Assembly: GCA_963693305.1 (NCBI GenBank)
Contig: OY855915.1
Span: 16,698,284-16,762,283 of the forward strand
DNA: 64,000 nucleotides
Direction: 5' to 3'
Source: Meandrina meandrites
Lineage: Eukaryota; Cnidaria; Anthozoa; Scleractinia; Meandrinidae
Shown here one piece after another: positions 45,339-55,369 of the stretch (positions within the stretch are counted from its first letter, which is position 1; the number at the start of each line of letters is the position of its first letter). The position numbers and the translations under genes are program-made. The notes beneath the pieces were generated by a model, which worked only from the letters and a program-made list of their open reading frames with translations, was not told the origin of the DNA and searched no databases.

Positions 45339-47085
45339 CTAAGTTACCAAAAAAGGAATGTCGCCGTCGCCAGGGAATCTATCCAAGCAAGCGTGATACT
45401 TTGGATTTTCGCAAGGCTTGAAGCTGCCTGGGTTATAGTCAGCAAAACTATCAGGTAATCCTACTTTGCGCCAGGACTGGGAATGCTTTAGAATTTCTTT
45501 TCCATATCGATTCCTTGCGAACAAACCAGGACTAAACTTTGTATCGATCCAGTTACCGCGAATGTTTGCTTTTGTGGACCTGTCATGTTTTTGAAGCTCT
45601 GTTGGGAGATACTTCGTATTTGACAATACATGAAACCCCCATACCTCGATGTTAAATCCGTTAAAGTTAACTTTAACATAGCCATTATTTAAGATTCCTT
45701 CCTTGTTAATCTTCGGTGATTGATACTCAGTTAGACTGTAACCATTTTGCTTGAAATACTCGATTGTCTCTCTTCTGTGAAATATTTCAACATCTGTGGA
45801 CAATAGAAAAAAATCGCCATCCAGATCCCAAGGAATAAGGCCATTGAACTTAACACCACCTAATACTGAACCACTATCGAGTTCGAACGTTATATTGTTC
45901 TTATCAGCAAAATTCTGGAAAAAAGATGCGGCTTCCGCATACAATTCCAAACAACAAACTGGAAGTAAAGCGCTGTTGACAAAGTTGTTGCAGCTGAAAC
46001 CGATATCCTGACAAGAGAAAGAATGCCTAACCCCTTCGGGCAGTAACACCCGATTGAGCTTCCACTTTTTAACTAAAGGTGTCCACACGTTCTTGTTAGC
46101 TCTTTTCGAATACGAATAGTAATCTGTAGTGAAATACATAGCATCTGGACATGCCATGATCAGATTCCCATCTTCAACAACACGTAAATACCAATCTTCA
46201 AAAACAACTTCATTTGGAAGGCTCTCGTCAAGCTTCAACAGATTTGTTTTGGTGACGAAAGGACCCTGCAGATAATCACAGAACATACATTCATTCTTTG
46301 AGTGATAATACCCTTCCTGATATTCTAGGACGTAGTTTTTGAGTTTAGTTTGCACACAGCCCGCTTTCCAGTGACCCGAGAGATTACGGTATGCTCCGCC
46401 TACAACTCCAACATTTGGTATCTGGCTGATCACACGAATCTGTCTCTCAAGTTGGGTAAGCCATGTGAAGTGAAAAACACCACGTGCAACAAGAACATAA
46501 GGAGTAGAGGCCTTACTTATCAACATGTTCCATCCTTTGCTCAGCTTTCCATCATCCACCTTAAAAGCATTTATGTTTTTATACTTTTTGGTTGTCGCCA
46601 TTACATTGTTACTTCGCGTTGCCAAATGAACCTGAACTGTTGGGTGCGTCTCTGTAATTCCTTTCAAAACTTTTTCAATGTGGTTCTCATCTTCCTTAGG
46701 GTATGCGACGGTATTAACTAAAACACTTATCACAGAACTTGTCGGTTTGGCATTCGAACAGTTAGTAGTTTGCCAGCCCTTTGCGTAGAACGGATAGTCC
46801 GACCTACCACCTAAGTACACCTCTGGGCACGCATCCACGCTACCATCTTTGCTGACTGTCTCATTGGTAAAACTCGGTTGTTGTTTGTTGTCTAGGCGTT
46901 TTACAATTTCTCCTAACTGCTGAACCAATCTTGCTGAGGGGGGTTGTTTATGGATTTGTAATTTTTGCATTTCCAGATGAATTTCATTTAGTTCCTTCAT
47001 AATTCCTTCATTAAACCGAGGGGCGTGGTATTTTTCGGAATTGCTTAGTTTAAGAGAGCGCACTCGCAGATCACATATGTCAAAC
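45339..47085 (-). CDS. FKRP/LicD-like transferase gene 1, exon 2
   Basis: Main exon of a predicted 615-residue type II membrane protein; the acceptor (CTCTCTCTACAG) puts its first base at 47085, joining the exon at 48554-48654 in frame (CG|G, Arg34). After a juxtamembrane helical region come a glycosyltransferase-2-like stem (about 150-350; VISVLVNTVAYPKED, TPYVLVARGVFHFTWL, NVGVVGGAYRNLSG, VFEDWYLRV) and a Cys cluster C392-x6-C399-x11-C411-C412 resembling the zinc site of fukutin-related protein. The LicD/nucleotidyltransferase-like domain (about 413-586) has the metal-binding PWDLDGD at 452-458. Relatives transfer ribitol-phosphate or phosphocholine to glycans in the Golgi; donor and acceptor here are unknown. 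The gene at 52394 is a close paralogue. Confidence 0.88.
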
Positions 47086-47306
47086 CTGTAGAGAGAGAAG
47101 ACAACTCGAATTAAATTACCAATTCCTCGTACATTTTAGAAAAAAATCTCGCTAAATTCCCTTTGATCTCATGGATACTTGCAGGAAAATATTTAGATGA
47201 ATGCACTTCATCTAAAACAAGGCATCAAAGCAAGGCAATAAGACGCCACCTCTCCGGAACCTCTATTTCCATATGCATTCGCCCGTTGTAAACACTACCT
47301 CTAGTG

Positions 47307-47614
47307 ATGTAATGTATATGAAATGATTCATATATGAACTGCGGATATATATGAAGGTGATATGTGATCTTCGCAGTGAATTTCCAATTTTAAGCAATTA
47401 GAATAAAGAAGCCTTCTTTATTCCAATTGCTTAAAATTGGAAATTCACTGCGAAGATCACATATCACCTTCATATATATCCGCAGTTCATATATGAATCA
47501 TTTCATATACATTACATCATTTTACTCCTTTCACGGGAAAACATGAACTCACAATTGACCACGCTCCCAATGTGTGGCTTCATAGCTCAGTTGGTAGAGC
47601 ATCGCACCGGTATC

Positions 47615-47648
<34 letters not shown>

Positions 47649-47719
47649 TGATTTTTTCAGGCTTCTTTATTCCAATTGCTTAAAATTGGAAATTCACTGC
47701 GAAGATCACATATCACCTT
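47307..47719. mobile_element. Composite SINE insertion with palindrome and tRNA-like unit
   Basis: Flanked by the 14-base duplication CACTACCTCTAGTG (47293-47306 and 47720-47733). Inside lie a 106-bp perfect-looking inverted repeat (47305-47410 against 47414-47519), a tRNA-like segment (47578-47649) and a second partial copy of the arm sequence (47659-47719). It sits in the intron of the FKRP-like gene 1. Confidence 0.8.
47578..47649 (+). repeat. tRNA-Thr(GGT)-like part of a dispersed SINE
   Basis: It folds as a tRNA: acceptor GGCTTCA / TGAAGCC, D arm GCTCAGTTGGTAGAGC, T arm ACGGGTTCGAATCCCGT. The anticodon loop CCGGTAT would present GGT (Thr), but U33 is C and the last anticodon-stem pair is broken. 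Being embedded in a repeat that recurs here and carrying these changes, it is best read as a SINE component, not a working tRNA. Confidence 0.65.
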
Positions 47720-47769
47720 CACTACCTCTAGTGTGGTAAAAAGGCTGTGGTTGTTCGTCGTAGTGAAGT

Positions 47770-48334
47770 ACAATAACAATAAAGCATTATCGTTTTTTTT
47801 GTTTGTTTTGTTTTTTTCAGGCTTCTTCATTCCAATTGCTTAAATTGGAACTTCACTGCGACGATCACTTATCACCTTCATATACATCCGCAGTTCTTAT
47901 ATGAATCATTTCATACACTATACGTCATTATCGTTTGTCTCACGATGTAGTCACCTATGATGTGAATCGCGACGTTTCGACTGCATAAAACCGAACACCA
48001 CGGCTGAACCCGCGGCCGAGTATAAATCTACTGCGGTTTTACCTTATGTCAAAGGTCTTTCCAAGCAACTTCGCCGCTGCCTACAACAACAAGCAACAAC
48101 CGGACCGCCGAAGGGACAACTCTTCACTGGAATCGCGAGGATCGAAATGCACCAATCACAGCTGTTGAACACCAGCCTATCACAGCGGAGCATCGTACTT
48201 TATAAGGTTATGCATAACCACTAGACCTTATCGCAGGATGAAGACTAGCAGTATGCAGTGGAAACGTCCCGATTCACATCACAAGTGACTATATATATCG
48301 TGAGACAAATTATAATACTCTATTGTTATTGTTG
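47770..48334. mobile_element. TIR element (TTTGTCTCACGAT) with a nested SINE fragment
   Basis: The left inner end TTTGTCTCACGATGTAGTCA (from 47934) is mirrored by the right end ATATCGTGAGACAAA (to 48309). The symmetry continues outward as ACAATAACAATAAAGCATTAT against ATAATACTCTATTGTTATTG. A SINE fragment (about 47797-47935) has split the left arm, with CATTATCGTTT on both sides. Confidence 0.65.
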
Positions 48335-48553
48335 CTACTCCTGTTGTTTCTTGGGCTAGCTAGGGGCATTGTTATGACAATTGAAGTGATTCGCCCCGAG
48401 GTAATGGGCGAGCCAAACAAGACAACGCACTGTTCTGGAAGCTCCTGTGTGACAAGGAATATTCGCTTATCGTCATTCCGAAGTTAAAGTCTAATTTTAT
48501 TCATTGATACTCTAGACCACGTAAAACAAAATAAAAAACAGTATCAATCATAC

Positions 48554-48654
48554 CGTTTTAGAAGTGCGGTCAATAAAAATATTGACAAGACTACCAATAG
48601 ACAAAGGAAGCCAAAGAACCTAAAGGTACATCTCCAATTAGAGGAAACCGCCAT
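48554..48654 (-). CDS. FKRP/LicD-like transferase gene 1, exon 1 (signal anchor)
   Basis: A 101-nt exon encodes residues 1-33 and part of 34: MAVSSNWRC followed by about 20 hydrophobic residues (FFGFLCLLVVLSIFLLTALL) and Lys-Arg, a type II signal anchor. The donor is CG|GTATGA. It joins the large exon at 47085 in frame across an intron of 1468 bases. The same 101-nt exon, diverged, starts at 55272 (minus) and 62543 (plus). An acceptor (CCCACAG, ending 48672) lies just before the ATG, so a non-coding first exon probably exists further upstream. Confidence 0.85.
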
Positions 48655-49021
48655 CACCTTTTGAAGCAAATCTGTGGGAAAAGATTCAGTAAGTATGTGG
48701 ACACTCCCTGCCATCTATTCTGAGGGGTATTATTTCAAAAGCAAGTAACAACCTCCTATTTATTACGGATCATTTTGAGCGCGAAAATGACGGCAACGCT
48801 TTAGTGAGCCTGTTGATCGATTTGAAAATCAATACAGCACAAAGTATGATATATAAAATATAAAATATAGACAAAGAAGTCATTTTGATGCTTAAAATTG
48901 GAATTCGTTACACATCACGGTGATTGACGAGGCCTATAGTGTGTATTTCGTTATTTCAATGTCACATGCATGTACTTTAATTTAATACCCGAAAAAGCAC
49001 GGATACTCGTGTGGACAAGGA

Positions 49022-49160
49022 GGTAGCGTGGCTTAGTGGTTGGGGCGCTGGACTCGTAATTCGGAGGTCCCGGGTTGAAATCCTCCACCCTGCCACTTGA
49101 CAGATGTCTTCTTTGGTATTACATTACAATGCATTACACTGCATTATACTGCATTACATT
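49022..49160 (+). mobile_element. tRNA-derived SINE with (ATTAC)n-like tail
   Basis: GGTAGCGTGGCTTAGTGGTT matches a tRNA 5' half with A box. The anticodon loop CTCGTAA would read CGT (Thr). The B box is damaged (GGTTGAAATCC). A GCATTAC-rich simple tail follows. Confidence 0.65.
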
Positions 49161-50010
49161 ATTGCTGGCAAGCCTGAGCGAGGCAGCATACTATTCTACG
49201 AGTCCTGTGTGTGTGTTGGCTCTCCTGTGTGATATGATGGCAAAGGAAGAGTGTTACAAAGTTTTGGCGCTGCATATGTACACAACCAAACAAAGTACAA
49301 TTTTTGGCAAAGAAAATTTTATTACAGGGATTAAGATTAAATTTTTGCATCAACGGAGCCCGATTTTTCAAAGTTAGCGTGGTCTTTTGGACCTCTTATC
49401 TTCGCAACGAATTCGGTGACTACACATTTTACATTTCTGATATGAGTAATACAATGCAATACACCTCCCCATGGGGGCAAAGAAAAAAAAATACAATAAA
49501 TATAATAAATTGTCTATAAAAAATTACTGATAAAACTATTAACAATGATAGAATAAAAATTCTTAGAACTGCTAAAAATTGTCTATAAAAAGTAATTGCT
49601 AAAACTAATCACGTGCAGAGTTTATGAGTAACTCATAATCTTACAGTGGTAAAAGTTTAAGAAAAAATCAATGTCAGAGGATTTTCGCGGCCGGAATGTC
49701 CTTAACTATATTTTTATGTGGACTTTCCCACGAAGTGTGAAAAGTCCACATATTGCGATCGTGCAGTCACTTTCCGTATTAACTCGTGTTAGCGCTTTCG
49801 GAAGCTGTCGATGATGTTCGGAGAATCCGAAGTTTTGGAATGAGGAAATGTGCAGTCAGAGCAGAACTTTTTCGATCAGTTTCGAGTAAGTCGCACTTTG
49901 TTTTGTTTTTGCTTTCGACCTTGTTTATGAATCTCATGGTTTCACATTTCGAAGAGTGTCTGGTGCTGTTGTAAGGTCTTGTAACGAGAGTTTTGTCAAG
50001 CATCGGATCA

Positions 50011-50148
50011 ATGCCCGATTCCCTCTATGGCGCGCGCCTGCAGGGATTCACGGTAGTTGTATTCACCGTTGCTAAATCTCGTGCATGGTTTGATGAATAC
50101 ATCTACCATGATTCCCTGCAGGCGCGCGCCATAGAGGGAATCGGGCAT
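50011..50148. repeat. Foldback with a perfect 36-bp outer stem
   Basis: ATGCCCGATTCCCTCTATGG begins the left arm and CCATAGAGGGAATCGGGCAT ends the right. The inner stem holds CGCGCGCCTGCAGGGA. The arms are about 55 bases with few mismatches beyond base 36, and the loop is about 28 bases. Confidence 0.85.
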
Positions 50149-51285
50149 TAACAGTGCAGCCAGTTTAATTGGAAATGAACTGCCCACGAGATGCCAGAAA
50201 GTAAACATCACACAGGTCAAATACTGGGATTTCATTAATCGAAACCTAAAATTTGTCGAGTGCAGTACATCATAGGGCAGCGTCAAAGACAGCAGTGGTG
50301 CACATCAAAAGAAAACAATTGTGGCAGCTTTTATATCTGCAGGACGTTCAAGAAAACAACTACGGGCAAAGGTCACGCTATTTTTCACACTTTCTACTGT
50401 TCGTGTTCGACTAAACCTCGCTGTCGTCCCTTGATTCACATGTAATTTACAAGCATTATTCAGCAAATATCTGGATATTTGTTGTTTCTTTCAGCTTTGC
50501 CCACACAGAATGGAAGAATGGATACACAAGGAGTAAAAATAAAACAAGTTCACTAATCAAATTATTTTCGCATTCATTGTTGTCTTGGATTTCTCCAAAG
50601 TGTAATATGAATAACGCAATCTGACTGATGTCAAATGTCAAATTTTTTTAAAAATAAGCCTGAATCGCATAAAACTCAACCGACAAATATATAGATTAAA
50701 ACCGCGCAGCAAAGTAAACGTGTCGTTCGCCACTTCGCGAATCGCCGACTCCACTCGAAAATTCAGCAACTCGGGAATTCAGCAACAAGAGAAAAGTTTG
50801 GGTGGAAAATACGTTCACCTGTCCTCCTACACCATGGAATTACTAGTTTCAAAAAGTCAATAAGAGCAATTCCGGAAAAGTTATAAATTTAGATAACAAC
50901 GCACTGAAAGAAAATGAGTTAATTGATGAGTTCAGCCGTTGTTTACACAAGCGTTCAGATAAAATCAAATGTTTGGCAATCAAAGACAGTTTACATACTC
51001 CGCGAAATATTTCTTTATGAATGGAAATTAGTATCCCCCTGAGTATCCCCGATGCGGTCAGATTTTGAATTTTCTTGTTCTTATTTCCATTAAAAGACGT
51101 TATTTGTCTTTTGGTCGTGACCCCCCACCCCTCTTACCCTCGTAAGAATGGGACGGATCCTTGGGGGTGTAAATTACAGATTTCGGTAGCCATATAGAGA
51201 TACTCCCGCTCCCGGGTCTTGTCACAGGTTTTCTGCTTGTGTGACACAATTTACATTGGAATGCATTTGACTACAAAGACAATAA

Positions 51286-51605
51286 CATTCTCGTCCCCAT
51301 AGCCCTTTTCGCTTCTCTTAGCCGGCGGGGCCTTGGCACGAGAAACGAAGGGCTCTGGGGACACAAGATTTCCAGTCCTAGATTCTAGGACTTCCGGTTT
51401 TCATGTATGCAGTCGTGATGTTTCTAAAGACTCTGTGGGACAGTCATGGCGGTTTTTACTTCCGCTCAAGATTTCTTTGTTTCAAACAGCCAATCAAAAA
51501 AATTCGAATTAATTAAAAAACTCTATGTCCCCAGAGCCCTTCGTTTCTCGTGTCAAGGCCCCAGTCGGCCAAGAGAAACAAAAAGGGCAATGGGGACGAG
51601 AATGA
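51286..51605. mobile_element. Inverted-repeat element, about 80-bp arms
   Basis: CATTCTCGTCCCCATAGCCC at the left mirrors GGGCAATGGGGACGAGAATG at the right. Both arms contain GGGGCCTTG and the segment ACGAGAAACGAAGGGCTCTG or its complement. Confidence 0.75.
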
Positions 51606-51606
51606 G

Positions 51607-51770
51607 ATAATAACTGCAAGGCTGACATTGCGTAGAAATGAAAAAAAAAAATAACTGGGCAACGATATGATAGAGTGCAAATTGAAAGTCAAAAATGCAA
51701 ACTCTGGACAGCTGTTTCGACCTGATTGGTTCTCGTCAGCATTCCGCACAGAACAGAACAACCAGCGCGG
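51607..51770. repeat. Dispersed repeat related to the palindrome at 39662
   Basis: AACTGCAAGGCTGACATTGC, GTAGAAATGAAA and AATGCAAACTCTGGACAGCT match one arm and loop of the 39.7 kb copy. Confidence 0.75.
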
Positions 51771-52306
51771 AAACAGTTGTCTACAACGTGCGCGTGGTAA
51801 CGAGCAACAGCCGCGTGACTATTACTCAATAGGTTAATAATTCGAAATACCATGTCGTTGTCTCGATAAGGAAACTGAGGATAGACAGTGCTATCCCTAC
51901 ACTGAAAACATGGACCAAAACCATGTGAAAACAGTGAAAATGTACAGCATATCGAATTTAAAAAGATCTACGGTCCGAATAAAACTACGTACACCATCAG
52001 TATTTTCGTCCACGGTCCCTTGCTTTCAGTGGTCACTTGCATTTGACTGTTTTAGGCGATCTTCATGGTAAATTGCGAGGTGTGTTTCTCGAAAAGAGAA
52101 ATAAAGCGTTTTTTTTTTCCCATCAAAAATAAGAAAAAGTTAATTGATAAGTATTTTTTTGCCATCTGGAAACTCGATTTCGAGATTAAGTCCGAGTTCA
52201 TTTGAGTTTCGAGTGACTGCCAACTCATATTTGACCAATACTGTACAGACTTATTCATTATCAAAACAAAATGAAAGTCCACATATGTACGCATTGCGGA
52301 CCCACT

Positions 52307-52312
52307 TTTATT
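52307..52312 (-). terminator. Polyadenylation signal of FKRP-like gene 2
   Basis: AATAAA on the minus strand about 82 bases after the stop codon. Confidence 0.5.
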
Positions 52313-52393
52313 GATACATGCTCATAGGTTCTCTTGCTTTAAAAAGCAGTATGAGAAAGTGAACCAGTTAAGACCTAGCAACTCTGGGCATTG

Positions 52394-54137
52394 TTAAGTT
52401 ACAAAAAATGGAATGTTTCCGTCGCCAGGAAAACTATTCAAGCAAGCATGATGCCTTGGGTTCTTGCAAGGCTTGAAGCTGCCAGGATCATAGTTAGCAT
52501 AACTATGAGGTAACCCTACTTTGCGCCACGACTGGGAATGCTTCAAGATTTCTTTTCCATACCGATTCCTAGCGTACAAACCAGGACTAAACTTTGTATA
52601 AATCCAGCTACCCCGAATGTTTGCTTTGGTGAACGTTTCATGTTTTTGTAGCTCTGCTGGAAGGAACACAGCATTTGACATAGCAGGCATCCCTGTCCCA
52701 AATAATTCGATGTTAAATCCGTTGAAGTCAATTCTTACATACCCATTAAAGCTATTATAATCCTTTCTATCAAGATCTGGCGATTCAAATCCGGATAGGC
52801 TGTAACCATTTTTCTTGAAATAATCGATTGTCTCTCTTTTGTGGAAAATATTAATATCTTTAGAAAATACAAAGAAATCTCCATCTATGTCCCAAGGAAT
52901 AAGGCCGCTGAACTTTAAACCACCTAATACTGAACCACAATCGAGCTCCAATCCAATATTGTGTTCATCAGAAAAATTCTTGAGAAAAGACACGGCTTCT
53001 GCATACAGTTCGTGGCAACAAACTGGGAGTAATGCGTTTTGGGCGAAATTATTACATTTAAAGCCAATTTCCTGACACGAGAAGGAATGCTTGATCCCCC
53101 GGGGCAGTGACACCCGATTAAGCTCCCACTTTTTAGCCAAAGGTGTCCACACGATTTTATCAGTACTTTTGGAATACGAATAGTAATCTGTCATGAAGTA
53201 CATAGCATCTGGACAGGACATAGTCAGGTTGCCATCTTGAACAACGCGTAAAAACCAATCTTCAAAAACAACTTCATTTGGAAGGCTCTCGTCAAGCTTC
53301 AACATTTTTGTCATGGTAACGAAAGGACCCTGCAGATAATCACAGAACATGCATTCATTCTTTGAGTGATAATAGCCTTCCTGGTATTCCAGAACAAAGT
53401 TTTTGAGTTTAGTTTGCACACAGCCCGCTTTCCAGTGACCCGAGAGATTACGGTATGCTCCGCCTACAACTCCAACATTTGGTATCTGGCTGACCACACG
53501 AATCTGTCTCTCAAGTTGGGTAAGCCATGTGAAGTGAAAAACATCACGTGCAACGAGCACATAAGGAGTAGAGGCCTTACTTATCAACATGTTCCATCCT
53601 TTGCTCAGCTTTCCATCATCCACCTTAAAAACATTAATGTTTTTATATTTTTTGGTTGTCTCCATTATCTGGTTACTGCGGGTTGCCAAATGAACCTGAA
53701 CTGTTGGGTACGTCTCTGTAATCCCTTCCAAGACCTTTTCAACGTGATTCTCGTCTTCCTTAGGATATGCAACAGTATTAAATAAAATGCTTATTACAGA
53801 CTGAATGGGTTTGGCATTGGTACAGTTCGTGGTGTGCCAGCCCTTCTTTGCGAAATAAGGATAACCCACTTTACTTCCTTGATACTCCTCTGGGCAGACA
53901 TCCACACTATAATCTTTGGTTACTGTCTCATTGGTTGCAATTCGTTGTCGTTTGTTGTCTAGGCGCTTTACAATGTCTCCTAATCGCTGAACCAATTTTG
54001 GCGAGGGCACTTGTTTAAAGATGAGTAATTTTTGCATTTCCAGGTGGACTTCATTCAGTTCTTTTAAAGTGCTTTCTTTAAACCAGGGAGCGTGGTATCT
54101 TTTGTCATAATTCACTTCAAAACGGTTTTGGTCACAT
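52394..54137 (-). CDS. FKRP/LicD-like transferase gene 2, exon 2
   Basis: Main exon of a predicted 614-residue type II membrane protein. The acceptor TTCTCTTTATAG puts the first base at 54137, joining the exon at 55172-55272 as AG|A (Arg34). The longer open frame that begins MSNSLYR reads into the intron. Layout as in gene 1: juxtamembrane helix, GT2-like stem (VISILFNTVAYPKED, DVFHFTWL, NVGVVGGAYRNLSG, VFEDWFLRV), Cys cluster with the same C-x6-C-x11-CC spacing (FSCQEIGFKC ... VCC), and a LicD domain with PWDIDGD. Compared with gene 1 it has a short insertion before the C-terminal NIRG block (FGTGMPAMSNAVFLP). Stretches in the stem are almost unchanged between the two, suggesting recent duplication or gene conversion. 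Confidence 0.88.
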
Positions 54138-55171
54138 CTATAAAGAGAATTGCTCAATCTTAATAAAAATTGCTTGTTTCCTGTACCCAGATATTCTTAC
54201 TCTTTGGCTATCTGCAGTTCTTTTGCAAAAATGTCTACAAAGTCTTTCAAAGCGAAATCGAAAAACAAACACCGCAGCTTAGACTTGCCTACAAGTCGAG
54301 CTAACAGAGCGTGAAGCGCGACAGTAAGTCGAGCTAGGGTGTTTGTATCAATTAACCAATCAGATTAGCAATCAAAACGGATTTGACCAGATGCCTTACA
54401 ACGTCATGAGATACATGTAATATCTGGGTACGAGATTATGTCAAATGAAATAATAAGTGTCATGAATAATGTGGTAACTGAGGCAAGGTTCTGTACATGA
54501 ACAGAATAATATGTAGTTTATTTTTTTCCTTTTTATTATACGTATTACTAAAAACTAGCCATGGTATATTGCAATTCCTGAGTGTTGATTGGTTTACAGG
54601 CCATGGTATATGAGCTATATCATGGACCACAAATATGCTAGGTGTACGCGTCAGCGAGAACAGCTGGGAAGGGTGTTTTTAACAAAACAATTATTTCACT
54701 CACGCTTGTTGGATGCGAGATAGTTATAGCCAACGCGCGCTGTAGCTACGTGTTTTATGTCTTTCTCTTAGCCCTTGGCTTATACTTGCTTGAGGTCTCT
54801 TTTATTTCTGTGGGCTTATTTCCCGAGAGGGCTTAGATTCTGGGGGTGGGGAGTTAGTGCTCAGTTTTGGAAGGAAAGTTGCTTTACAAGTGCATACAAT
54901 ATGCACATGGTAAAATTCTCTAAACACAATAATATTGAAATTCGCTCACGATACCCATCACTGGTTCAACAAGCTTCCTTCTTTTAAGAAAAAAATGATT
55001 GAAAGATGGGGGTGGTATTTTCGTGGGGAGGGGGGGGGGGAATTTTATGGTACGTCCAATATCGAATATACCTAGTTGGTAAAATATACAAGTCAGTGAC
55101 AAAAACAGCAGCTTTTATCAACTATGTCTTCTCCTGACTACATTTACTCAATTTTTAAACATCGAACATAC

Positions 55172-55272
55172 CTCTTTAGATGCATAGTCAATACAAATAT
55201 TGATAGGGCAGCTAAAAGACAGAGGAAGCCAAGGAACCAAAAAGCACATCTCCAACTAGAGGAAAGCGCCAT
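55172..55272 (-). CDS. FKRP/LicD-like transferase gene 2, exon 1 (signal anchor)
   Basis: A 101-nt exon beginning MALSSSWRC, then a hydrophobic anchor (FWFLGFLCLLAALSIFVLTM) and His-Leu-Lys-Arg. Donor AG|GTATGT. It joins exon 2 at 54137 in frame across a 1034-base intron. An acceptor (CTCACAG) directly upstream of the ATG again indicates a separate 5' untranslated exon. Confidence 0.85.
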
Positions 55273-55369
55273 CACCCTTATAATTAAGCAAATCTGTGAG
55301 AAAAAAATAAAAGAGAGGTTTCTGGGTACTGCCTACCATTGGATGTAATATTTTTGTAAAAAATAAAGT

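Noticed and set aside
47578..47649. Functional tRNA-Thr gene
   Set aside because: C replaces U33, the last anticodon-stem pair is broken, and the segment sits inside a repeated SINE flanked by a target duplication.
52394..54157. Start of FKRP-like gene 2 at the MSNSLYR codons
   Set aside because: Those codons lie in the intron; the acceptor at 54139-54138 and the 101-nt exon give a signal anchor and an in-frame Arg identical to gene 1.
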